Assembly (NCBI GenBank): GCA_902766875.1
Contig: CACXFI010000010.1
Span: 1-5,711 of the forward strand
DNA: 5,711 nt
Origin: an uncultured Erysipelotrichaceae bacterium
GTDB taxonomy: Bacteria > Bacillota_I > Bacilli_A > RF39 > UBA660
Direction of reading: 5' to 3'
The notes beneath the pieces were generated by a model. It saw only the letters and a list, made by a program, of their open reading frames with translations. It had not been told where the DNA came from and did no database searches. Both the position numbers and the translations under genes were made by a program. Numbering within the stretch: the stretch's first letter is position 1; each line of letters begins with the position of its first letter. Positions 1 through 5,711 of this stretch are shown in pieces.

Positions 1-38
1 TATTTTAAAAGAGTAGACTTTTAGTGAAGTGATAATAT

Positions 39-77
39 AAATGTAGACACAAAAAAAGTGTTTACATTTTTATTTTT
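39..77 (+). terminator. Hairpin terminator, better on the plus strand, possibly bidirectional
   Basis: A 12-bp stem (39-50 with 58-69) closes a loop of seven A. On the plus strand the pair 46/62 is a G-U wobble and the stem is followed by TTATTTTT. On the minus strand the same pair is a C/A mismatch and the tail is TTATATTATC. The hairpin directly follows the stop codon of the restriction-modification gene (70-72), so it may also end that transcript. The fold favours rightward transcription from a gene outside the window. Confidence 0.65.
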
Positions 78-2826
78 GATATAATTTCATTAATTCAGCT
101 ACACATTCAGATTCAGACATTTTTCTCCAATTAAAACCATACGCTTCCATAACAGCTTTATCATTTTCTTGATGTGCTTTTCTTAATTCAGGTGGCATAG
201 TTAATTCATCATACAAATCTGCTAAAGAACTATTAGGATACTTTGCTCTAGCATCAAGTATTGCTTGTGCAGTTCTTTCTATTTTTTCTTTTTGTTCTTT
301 AGTTGGATTTGGCCAAACAAATGTATTGTATACTATATCACTTGTATATCTATACTCATTTCCTAATCTTCCACAAACAATTCTCATCCATGCCATATGA
401 ACATTTGATTCCACAATCCCAAAATGATATATATTTGCTTTATTCATAACAGAAATACTATCTCCAGGAATTGCTCCTTTTTCTACGTATCCAAATGGAA
501 TATATCTTCTAGATGATGTCGTATGTCTTGGAATAACTATAAATGAATCTTCTTCAAATTTACTACTTGGTCTCATTAAATGAGGAATATCTCTTAATTT
601 GTATGCATCACCAGTTTTTGTTTGATTCTCTCTCCATTCTTTACATTTTTGAACTCTATCTTTTATTAAGGATATGTTTCTTAATTCATTTGGAGAAATA
701 TTTTTTAGCCATAAACACCATCTTTTGGTATTATTTACGTATTCTTTTGCTGTTATAAATGGTCTAATCCATTTAGTTGATAATGGTTCCTTTTTTATAA
801 AATCGTTTTTTTCATCATCATTTAATATTAAGTATCCATTATCTGTTGGTTGAAATCCTTTTATTACTATTGGAACATTGGATGTTATAGGTTGTCTTTG
901 TTTTCTTATAAAAACATTCTTAAAAGGTAATAAATATGCATTTATATTGTTTACTATTTCATATTTATTATTTGAAAATAATTTTTTCTCTTTCCTGTCA
1001 AAAAGTGAAAACCCTATTATTACACATGTAACTGTAGCTGTATCGTAAGCTTCAGATGTCCATACAAAAGATTTATAAGCAAAATTTATTTTTAATCCTA
1101 AATCTATTAATTCTTTCCACAATGGATACACTTGTTGACCTTGACATATACTATTTGTGGAAACAAATGCACATTCTATGTTAGTTTTGTCAATGTATAA
1201 AAAACTTTTTTTATACCAACAAGCTACATAATCTAGTTCTCCACCATTTTGATTAAATAAACTTAATCTGTCTTCTTTTTGTGATTCTGACAATTTAGAT
1301 GAACCAATAAAAGGTGGATTCCCCATTATATAATTACATTTAGTGTTTGGTAATACTTCGTTCCAATCTATTCTTAAAGCATTACCCTCATAAATATTAT
1401 TGTATGTTTTTAATGGTAGAAAATCTAATTTTCTAGATAGTAATTTTGATGTTTCTTGTAACATTTGTGATTCTGCTATCCATAGGGCTGTTTTGGCTAC
1501 CTTTACAGCAAAATCATTTATTTCTATTCCATACATTTGATTAATATGTACTTTAACTACATCTCCAAAGTCTAAAGCCATCATACCATGTTGTTTAGAA
1601 GCTATTGCCTCATTTTCTAATCTCCTTAATGATAAATATGTTTCTGTTAAGAAATTACCAGAACCACAGGCTGGATCTAAGAAAGTTAAACCACCTATAT
1701 ATTCTTGGAACTTATCTAATGCCTCATTTCTTGTTTTTTCATTTTTATAAGCTAAAGCATTATCTAATCTTTCTCTTAAATCATCTAAGAATAAAGGATC
1801 TATAACTTTATGTATATTTTCTATAGAAGTATAATGCATACCTCCAGCTCTTCTAGTATCTGGATTTAATGTAGATTCAAATACAGCACCAAAAATTGTT
1901 GGAGATATTTCAGACCAGTCAAAGTCATCAGAAGCTTTAGCTAATAAAGTTTCTCTTATTTCTAATGTAAATCTAGGTATTTCTATATTTTCATTAGAAA
2001 ATAACCCACCATTTACATAAGGAAATTGATTTAAATCATCTTCTAAATATGGATCTCTTTTATCTAATGGTGTATCTAATATTTTAAATAAATCTATTAA
2101 AGCTTTTCTCATTAAATCTAAATCATCATATTTAGCTAAATAATCATGAAATACATTTTTTCTACCAAATAAACCTGCATCTTCAGAATATAAACAAAAT
2201 ACTAATCTTACACATAATTCATTTAAATCTTTTTGAGATTGCTCATTAGATAAATCATGATATTGTTTTGAAAAAGCATCATAAAGAACACCAACTATCT
2301 CTCCAGCTTTAAAAGATAATTCTTCTTCCTTTTTTAAATGCTCATTTTTAGAATCTACTATAAATGATAATCTATAATATTCTTTTCCCAAATCTTTTAA
2401 AAATATTTCTTCTGGTTCTCCATTAGGATTATTCATATCATAAACTAAGAAAGATTTAAAATTACATGTTATAACATATCTAGGATATCTATCATGTCCC
2501 ATTTCTGGAGCATACCTTTTTGCTTGTTGAAATGGATTAAGTAAAGAACCATCTGATTGTTTAATTGCTTTTCTTAAATCTTTATCTATTGATTTCTGCT
2601 CAATAAGTATTTTTGTCTTAGGAATATAACCATCTATAAAACCTGTTGCTTTATCAATATGTACAGTATCTTCAAATTCAATAAACTCTATTGGATTTTC
2701 TACACCTAAAACATTTTGTAGTAAATCAATCCAGTATTTTTGAGATTCGCCTTTCTCATATCCTTTTCCTTTCCATCTCTCTGCAAATTCTTTCGCTTTC
2801 TTTGATTGTTCGTTTACTATTGCCAT
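70..2826 (-). CDS. MmeI-type single-chain restriction-modification enzyme (type IIL/IIG)
   Basis: The protein is predicted to cut DNA at a fixed distance from an asymmetric site and to protect the host by N6-adenine methylation, with both activities in one chain. In 918-residue numbering, an N-terminal PD-(D/E)XK nuclease is marked by D65, E76 and K78 (D-X10-E-Q-K). A helical connector follows (about 155-310). The gamma-class methyltransferase shows motif X (GGMHYTS, 328-334), motif I (DPACGSGNF, 384-392), YGIEIND (432-438) and motif IV NPPF (503-506). The target-recognition domain covers about 600-840 and includes RWCLWL and the YRYTSDIVYNTFVWP stretch. The tail carries PPELRKAHQENDKAVMEAYGF-like residues. 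Length and domain order match MmeI (919 aa), with no frameshift or lost catalytic residue. The ATG at 2826 is preferred because AGGAG lies 8 nt before it but only 2 nt before the ATG at 2832. It is a solitary gene with its own promoter. The family is certain; the recognition sequence cannot be read from the DNA. Confidence 0.93.
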   Translation of the reverse strand: MAIVNEQSKKAKEFAERWKGKGYEKGESQKYWIDLLQNVLGVENPIEFIEFEDTVHIDKATGFIDGYIPKTKILIEQKSIDKDLRKAIKQSDGSLLNPFQQAKRYAPEMGHDRYPRYVITCNFKSFLVYDMNNPNGEPEEIFLKDLGKEYYRLSFIVDSKNEHLKKEEELSFKAGEIVGVLYDAFSKQYHDLSNEQSQKDLNELCVRLVFCLYSEDAGLFGRKNVFHDYLAKYDDLDLMRKALIDLFKILDTPLDKRDPYLEDDLNQFPYVNGGLFSNENIEIPRFTLEIRETLLAKASDDFDWSEISPTIFGAVFESTLNPDTRRAGGMHYTSIENIHKVIDPLFLDDLRERLDNALAYKNEKTRNEALDKFQEYIGGLTFLDPACGSGNFLTETYLSLRRLENEAIASKQHGMMALDFGDVVKVHINQMYGIEINDFAVKVAKTALWIAESQMLQETSKLLSRKLDFLPLKTYNNIYEGNALRIDWNEVLPNTKCNYIMGNPPFIGSSKLSESQKEDRLSLFNQNGGELDYVACWYKKSFLYIDKTNIECAFVSTNSICQGQQVYPLWKELIDLGLKINFAYKSFVWTSEAYDTATVTCVIIGFSLFDRKEKKLFSNNKYEIVNNINAYLLPFKNVFIRKQRQPITSNVPIVIKGFQPTDNGYLILNDDEKNDFIKKEPLSTKWIRPFITAKEYVNNTKRWCLWLKNISPNELRNISLIKDRVQKCKEWRENQTKTGDAYKLRDIPHLMRPSSKFEEDSFIVIPRHTTSSRRYIPFGYVEKGAIPGDSISVMNKANIYHFGIVESNVHMAWMRIVCGRLGNEYRYTSDIVYNTFVWPNPTKEQKEKIERTAQAILDARAKYPNSSLADLYDELTMPPELRKAHQENDKAVMEAYGFNWRKMSESECVAELMKLYQK

Positions 2827-2834
2827 AGACATCT

Positions 2835-2839
2835 CTCCT
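2835..2839 (-). promoter_or_regulatory. Ribosome binding site AGGAG of the restriction-modification gene
   Basis: AGGAG lies 8 nt before the ATG at 2826 and only 2 nt before the in-frame ATG at 2832. The spacing supports the second ATG as the start, giving a protein that begins MAIVNEQS. Confidence 0.75.
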
Positions 2840-2851
2840 AACTTCTCTAAT

Positions 2852-2863
2852 TTAATTATAACA
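2852..2863 (-). promoter_or_regulatory. Extended -10 promoter of the restriction-modification gene
   Basis: On the minus strand TATAAT (2860-2855) is preceded by TGT, giving a full TGnTATAAT extended -10. The best -35 candidate 17 nt upstream, TTCTCT, matches TTGACA at only three positions, so the promoter would rely on the extension. Transcription would start near 2848 and leave a leader of roughly 20 nt, which fits the ribosome binding site at 2835-2839. Confidence 0.6.
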
Positions 2864-2890
2864 TAAAAAAAACTAAAAGAGAATCTTTTT

Positions 2891-2921
2891 AAAAATATAA
2901 AACCTTAAAAATAAAGGTTTT
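2891..2921 (-). terminator. Second hairpin downstream of tRNA-Thr, probable backup terminator
   Basis: Perfect 8-bp arms AAAACCTT (2899-2906) and AAGGTTTT (2914-2921) flank a 7-nt loop. On the minus strand the hairpin is followed by ATATTTTT. On the plus strand the following bases are A-rich, so the signal is leftward. It lies between the tRNA terminator and the promoter of the restriction-modification gene and would keep read-through out of that gene. The stem has only two G-C pairs, so strength is uncertain. Confidence 0.55.
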
Positions 2922-2933
2922 ACAAAGAAATAG

Positions 2934-2952
2934 CAAGTCCTGAACAAGTCCT
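2934..2952. repeat. Short direct repeat, two copies of CAAGTCCT
   Basis: Two perfect 8-bp copies, CAAGTCCT at 2934-2941 and 2945-2952, are separated by 3 bp, a period of 11 bp or about one helical turn. They lie between two hairpins in the gap between tRNA-Thr and the restriction-modification gene. This could be a protein-binding site, a recombination scar or chance; nothing here decides. Confidence 0.5.
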
Positions 2953-2985
2953 AAAAAAACAAAAACCCCTATAAAATAAGGGTTT
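2953..2985 (-). terminator. Intrinsic terminator of the uppP-tRNA-Thr unit
   Basis: On the minus strand AAACCC (2985-2980) pairs with GGGTTT (2968-2963) around an 11-nt loop. It is followed by a T-rich tract (two T, G, then seven T). It starts about 9 nt after the CCA end of tRNA-Thr. Since no terminator separates uppP from the tRNA, it probably closes both. Confidence 0.82.
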
Positions 2986-2994
2986 AGTTCTCTC

Positions 2995-3068
2995 TGGTGC
3001 CGCTTGACAGAATTGAACTGTCCTCTGAAGCTTACCATGCTCCTGTACTACCACTGTACTAAAGCGGC
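2995..3068 (-). tRNA. tRNA-Thr (anticodon GGU), CCA encoded
   Basis: The 74-nt sequence folds as a complete cloverleaf. The acceptor stem pairs GCCGCTT with AAGCGGC. T8 and A9 precede the D stem GTAC/GTAC with D loop AGTGGTA. The anticodon stem GGAGC/GCTTC has one G-U pair, and its loop ATGGTAA places T33 before GGT at 34-36. The variable loop is short (AGAG), and the T stem GACAG/CTGTC holds the loop TTCAATT. Discriminator A and CCA are encoded. GGU reads the threonine codons ACC and ACU. The compact D arm is unusual among threonine tRNAs I know, but all conserved positions are present. The gene starts 12 nt after the uppP stop codon and is followed by a terminator. Confidence 0.94.
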
Positions 3069-3080
3069 TTTAAATGGTTA

Positions 3081-3881
3081 TTAAAACCATATTAATTTTA
3101 TGTATACTAATATTGCTATTATAACTCTATAAAAAGCAAACACTGAAAAATCATGATTTTTAATATACTTAAGTAAAAATTTAATACTTATAACACCTAC
3201 TACAAAAGAAGTAAATATACCTAATATAGTAGATAAAGTTATTTCTAAATCAGGAAGTTTTAATATAGTAGCTCCTGCTATTATAGGAACAGATAATAAG
3301 AAAGTAAACTTAGTAATAGCCTCTTTAGACATACCTACTAATCTACCAGTAAGTATTGTAGTACCACTTCTAGAAAAACCTGGTATAACAGCTAAAGCTT
3401 GAGAACATCCTACTATAAAAGCTTGTTTAAGACTAATGTTTTTAAATTCTACTTGTTTTCTATAATGTTTATCAGCCCATTTATCACCAACATAGATAAG
3501 TACACCCATAATAGCTAAAGATAAAGCTATTAACCAGTATTGCTTTCTAAAGAATCCTTCTACTACATCTTCTAATAGAAGTCCAATAACAGCACCAGGT
3601 ATAGTAGCTATTACTAAATACCAAAACATTTTATTCTCAGTAGAATTTTTACCCTTTGTAACTTTTTTTACAGCACCTATAAATAAATTCCACCACTCTT
3701 TAAAAAATATTACTAATACTGCCATTAATGTTCCAAAGTGAAGAGCTATATCAAAAGCCATTGATGACTCTTCCCATCCTAATAAAAATGGAACTAATAT
3801 TAAATGAGCAGATGAAGATATAGGTAAAAATTCTCCTATACCTTGAACTATTCCCAATATAATACACTTAATTATTTCCAT
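3081..3881 (-). CDS. uppP: Undecaprenyl-diphosphatase UppP (BacA family)
   Basis: UppP is an integral membrane enzyme that dephosphorylates undecaprenyl diphosphate to the monophosphate, recycling the lipid carrier of peptidoglycan synthesis; overproduction gives bacitracin resistance. In the 266-residue product the family motif (E/Q)XXXE is Q13-G-I-G-E17, followed by PISSSAH (20-26). The second active-site motif GFSRSGTT is at 168-175, with R171 corresponding to the catalytic arginine of E. coli UppP. Hydrophobic segments lie near 40-60, 85-103, 115-132, 190-207, 218-238 and 248-265, and the length is normal. The frame opens at a GTG (3890), but that codon lies inside the ribosome binding site AGGTGA, so the ATG at 3881 is the likely start. 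The gene has its own strong promoter and no terminator before tRNA-Thr. Confidence 0.96.
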   Translation of the reverse strand: MEIIKCIILGIVQGIGEFLPISSSAHLILVPFLLGWEESSMAFDIALHFGTLMAVLVIFFKEWWNLFIGAVKKVTKGKNSTENKMFWYLVIATIPGAVIGLLLEDVVEGFFRKQYWLIALSLAIMGVLIYVGDKWADKHYRKQVEFKNISLKQAFIVGCSQALAVIPGFSRSGTTILTGRLVGMSKEAITKFTFLLSVPIIAGATILKLPDLEITLSTILGIFTSFVVGVISIKFLLKYIKNHDFSVFAFYRVIIAILVYIKLIWF

Positions 3882-3886
3882 ACTAT

Positions 3887-3892
3887 TCACCT
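3887..3892 (-). promoter_or_regulatory. Ribosome binding site AGGTGA of uppP
   Basis: AGGTGA ends 5 nt before the ATG at 3881. The upstream in-frame GTG (3888-3890) is part of this motif and cannot be both the binding site and the start, which decides for the ATG. Confidence 0.78.
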
Positions 3893-3918
3893 ACTATATT
3901 TTATAAGACTACTTTCAC

Positions 3919-3947
3919 ATTATAACAAAATAAAAATAATATGTAAA
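3919..3947 (-). promoter_or_regulatory. Strong sigma-A-type promoter of uppP
   Basis: The -35 box TTTACA (3947-3942) matches TTGACA at five of six positions. A 17-nt spacer leads to a perfect TATAAT (3924-3919) with a TG extension (TGTTATAAT). Transcription should begin near 3912, about 30 nt before the start codon. The -35 box overlaps the T-tract of the tig terminator. Confidence 0.85.
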
Positions 3948-3974
3948 GAAAAAAGAGACTAATTATTCTCTTTT
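3945..3974 (-). terminator. Intrinsic terminator of greA-tig overlapping the tig stop codon
   Basis: Perfect 8-bp arms AAAAGAGA (3974-3967) and TCTCTTTT (3958-3951) flank the loop ATAATTAG, which contains the TAG stop codon of tig. The second arm runs into two further T, then C and TTT. The last tig codons therefore form half of the stem. Only two G-C pairs per arm make it modest, but position and T-tract are convincing. Confidence 0.75.
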
Positions 3975-5203
3975 AACACTTCAATAGCTTTTTCCATTTC
4001 AATATTATATTTAAAATCTTCTCTACTAACATTTAATTCAGTTAATACTTTATCTTTATCTATCTTATATTCTTTAGCTATCTCTCCAAGTCTTTTATCT
4101 ACATCTTTTTCAGTTACTTTTATCTTTTCAGCTTTTACTACTTCTTCTAACAAGTAACCATATTTAACTCTCTTAGAAGCTTCTTCCTTCATCCCTGATA
4201 GAATATCTTCTTTAGTAGTATTAGCATATTGAAGATATAATTCTTCAGTAATACCTTGCATAGTCATTCTATCCATAAATGTATGATACATATTATCTGC
4301 TTCTTTATCAATTATTTCTTCATCAATTTCACCCTTAAGATTTTTAGCAGCTGCTGCTAATAAATCTTCAGTAAATTTATTTTCTATTTCATGCTCTTTT
4401 TGATGAGTCAATTCTTTTTTTACTTCTTCTTCTAATTTTTCTTTTGAATCAATACCCTTCATATTCAAATCTTCAAAGAATTCTTTATCCATTTCAGGTA
4501 TAACTCTTTTCTTTATATCATGAAGCATAACTTTAAATATAACTTTTTGACCTTTTAGATCTTCAGCCATATAATCTTCTGGGAATGTTAATTCTAAATC
4601 TTTAGATTCTTCTTTCTTCATTCCAACTAAACCTTCTTCAAATCCTGGAATAAATGAATGACTACCTATTTCTAATTGATAGTTTTCAGCTTTACCACCT
4701 TCAAATGGAACACCATCTTTAAATCCTTCAAAATCGATAATAACGATATCTCCATTTTCTACTTTACCATCTTTAGATACTATTTCTGCAAAATCTTCGC
4801 ATAAATGCTCTATACGATGATTAATTTCTTCCTTAGTTACTTTAGGAGTAGCTTTCTTAACTTTTAGATTCTTATATTCTCCTAATGTAACTTCAGGTCT
4901 AGTAACTATAGTAAACTTAACTTCTAATTCCTTATCATCTACTTTTACTATATCTACTTTAGGTTCTACTACAGGTGCTACTTTATCTTTAACAATAATA
5001 TCCATATATTTAGCTTGAATCAATTTATCAGCAGCTTCCATCATTATATCAGCTTTACCATATTTCTTTTCAAATACACTTCTAGGAGCCTTACCCGGTC
5101 TAAAACCATCAATTTTAGCATTCTTATTTAACTTTTCAAACGCCTTATTTTGTGCCTCTTCCCATTCTTTTCCTTTTGCTTTATAACTTATTTCTTTCTT
5201 CAT
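3959..5203 (-). CDS. tig: Trigger factor, ribosome-bound chaperone and prolyl isomerase
   Basis: Trigger factor docks at the ribosome exit tunnel and shields nascent chains. In the 414-residue product the ribosome-docking signature GFRPGKAP is at 33-40. The N-terminal domain extends to about 110. An FKBP-type prolyl isomerase domain spans about 150-233, with DFEGF (157-161), FEGGKAENY (167-175) and FIPGFEEGLVG (184-194). The remaining charged, helix-rich region to 414 is the substrate-binding C-domain. The signature lies about 10 residues nearer the N-terminus than in Bacillus subtilis or E. coli, so the usual first beta strand is missing. An in-frame TAA at 5222-5224 blocks extension. The frame could open at TTG (5215), but this overlaps the ribosome binding site GGAGG, so ATG at 5203 is chosen. 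It follows greA by 13 nt and is probably cotranscribed with it. Confidence 0.96.
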   Translation of the reverse strand: MKKEISYKAKGKEWEEAQNKAFEKLNKNAKIDGFRPGKAPRSVFEKKYGKADIMMEAADKLIQAKYMDIIVKDKVAPVVEPKVDIVKVDDKELEVKFTIVTRPEVTLGEYKNLKVKKATPKVTKEEINHRIEHLCEDFAEIVSKDGKVENGDIVIIDFEGFKDGVPFEGGKAENYQLEIGSHSFIPGFEEGLVGMKKEESKDLELTFPEDYMAEDLKGQKVIFKVMLHDIKKRVIPEMDKEFFEDLNMKGIDSKEKLEEEVKKELTHQKEHEIENKFTEDLLAAAAKNLKGEIDEEIIDKEADNMYHTFMDRMTMQGITEELYLQYANTTKEDILSGMKEEASKRVKYGYLLEEVVKAEKIKVTEKDVDKRLGEIAKEYKIDKDKVLTELNVSREDFKYNIEMEKAIEVLKENN

Positions 5204-5208
5204 GATTT

Positions 5209-5213
5209 CCTCC
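5209..5213 (-). promoter_or_regulatory. Ribosome binding site GGAGG of tig
   Basis: GGAGG lies 5 nt before the ATG at 5203, inside the 13-nt gap after the greA stop codon. It overlaps the alternative TTG start (5213-5215) and thus rules that start out. Confidence 0.85.
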
Positions 5214-5216
5214 AAA

Positions 5217-5690
5217 TTATCTTACTTCAACTATTTTAACATCATATTGTCCGTTAGGGCTCTCTACAGCTTTTACATCCCCTACTTTAGCATTCATAAT
5301 AGCAATAGCTAGTGGACTTTCATTAGAAATCTTATTGCTAGATGGATCAGCTTCTTTAGAACCAACTATTTGATATTCTTCAGTTTCATCGTCATCATCA
5401 TCTAAATATTTAACAACAACAACACTACCTAAACCTACTTTACCATTAGAGTTCTTTTCGATAATATGAGCATTCTCCATAATCTTTTCTAATTCTTGAA
5501 TTCTGCCTTCTACTTGAGCCTGTTCATTTCTAGCAGCATCATAATCAGCATTCTCTGATAAATCTCCTAATGCCCTAGCTTCTTTCAAAGCCTTAATAAC
5601 TGCTGGACGTCTAACGTTCTTTAACTCATTTAATTCTTCTTCTATCTCTAAAAAACCCTCATTAGTTAAATATACTTTATTTTCGCTCAT
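5217..5690 (-). CDS. greA: Transcription elongation factor GreA
   Basis: GreA enters the secondary channel of RNA polymerase and stimulates cleavage of backtracked transcripts so that stalled complexes can resume. In the 157-residue product the N-terminal coiled coil covers about 10-75. It carries the tip sequence GDLSENADYDAARNEQ (42-57), whose D43 and E46 correspond to the acidic pair of E. coli GreA. The C-terminal FKBP-like domain runs from about 84 to 157, with SPLAIAIMNAKVGD (125-138) and a closing ESPNGQYDVKIVEV. Length is typical. An unbroken acidic run (DDDDDE, 97-102) lies in a surface loop of the C-domain. The frame can be read from a GTG at 5702, but this codon is part of the ribosome binding site; ATG at 5690 gives the standard N-terminus. 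Its promoter lies outside the window, and tig follows in the same transcript. Confidence 0.97.
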   Translation of the reverse strand: MSENKVYLTNEGFLEIEEELNELKNVRRPAVIKALKEARALGDLSENADYDAARNEQAQVEGRIQELEKIMENAHIIEKNSNGKVGLGSVVVVKYLDDDDDETEEYQIVGSKEADPSSNKISNESPLAIAIMNAKVGDVKAVESPNGQYDVKIVEVR

Positions 5691-5698
5691 TGTGTTTT

Positions 5699-5706
5699 TC
5701 ACCTCT
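5699..5706 (-). promoter_or_regulatory. Ribosome binding site AGAGGTGA of greA
   Basis: AGAGGTGA ends 8 nt before the ATG at 5690 and contains the alternative GTG start (5700-5702), which favours the ATG. Confidence 0.75.
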
Positions 5707-5711
5707 TAACA

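Noticed and set aside
7..22. Short inverted repeat AAAAG/CTTTT
   Set aside because: A 5-bp stem with one G-C pair and no T-tract is too weak to call a terminator.
543..758. Plus-strand open frame of 71 codons
   Set aside because: It is antisense to the conserved recognition domain of the restriction-modification gene. Its Leu/Ile/Tyr-rich product is what the opposite strand of AT-rich code gives, and no ribosome binding site is apparent.
1605..1805. Plus-strand open frame of 66 codons
   Set aside because: It is antisense to the methyltransferase core, including motif I, shows no recognisable features, and is best read as a shadow frame.
2827..2994. Controller-protein gene or small antisense gene in front of the restriction-modification gene
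   Set aside because: The gap of about 160 nt is full of hairpins and stop codons and holds no frame with a ribosome binding site.
2995..3068. tRNA 3' end as an attachment site with a second copy flanking the restriction-modification gene
   Set aside because: No repeat of the T arm or acceptor end is visible at 1-69 or in the gap 2833-2994, and no integrase is present. An element could still extend beyond the left edge.
3118..3123. TATAAT on the minus strand upstream of tRNA-Thr as a dedicated tRNA promoter
   Set aside because: It lies within uppP codons, has no good -35 at 16-18 nt spacing and no TG extension, and such hexamers are expected by chance at this base composition.

Overview
This is a very AT-rich stretch in which every recognisable gene lies on the minus strand. 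The strong Shine-Dalgarno sites (GGAGG, AGGTGA), the TATAAT promoters with a TG extension, the tRNA-encoded CCA and the proteins (GreA, trigger factor, UppP) point to a low-GC Gram-positive bacterium (Bacillota). A relative of Clostridia, Erysipelotrichia or a similar gut lineage would fit. The sequence alone does not fix the genus.

In the direction of transcription (right to left) the window opens with a housekeeping block. greA (transcript-cleavage factor, 5217-5690) is followed 13 nt later by tig (trigger factor, 3959-5203), and the pair looks like one transcript. It ends at a compact intrinsic terminator whose loop holds the tig stop codon. The U-tract of that terminator overlaps the -35 box of a strong promoter for uppP (undecaprenyl-diphosphatase, 3081-3881). 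A tRNA-Thr(GGU) gene (2995-3068) starts 12 nt after the uppP stop with no terminator between them, and a good terminator (2953-2985) closes that unit.

Beyond it lies a 162-nt gap with a short direct repeat, a second hairpin and an extended -10 promoter. This leads into one large gene (70-2826) for a single-chain restriction-modification enzyme of the MmeI type (type IIL/IIG). It carries a nuclease, an adenine methyltransferase and a target-recognition domain in about 918 residues. This solitary defence gene beside a tRNA is the accessory part of the window. No partner methylase, specificity subunit, controller protein, integrase or CRISPR array is visible. At the left edge a hairpin with a better rightward than leftward fold suggests that a plus-strand gene converges from outside.

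Four minus-strand reading frames open at upstream ATG, GTG or TTG codons that overlap or crowd the ribosome binding site. In each case the next in-frame ATG is the better start, and those starts are used here. No wholly new system is evident. The points most worth following up are the unknown specificity of the MmeI-type enzyme, the uppP-tRNA read-through arrangement, the trigger factor lacking its usual first strand, and the overlapping terminator and promoter between tig and uppP.
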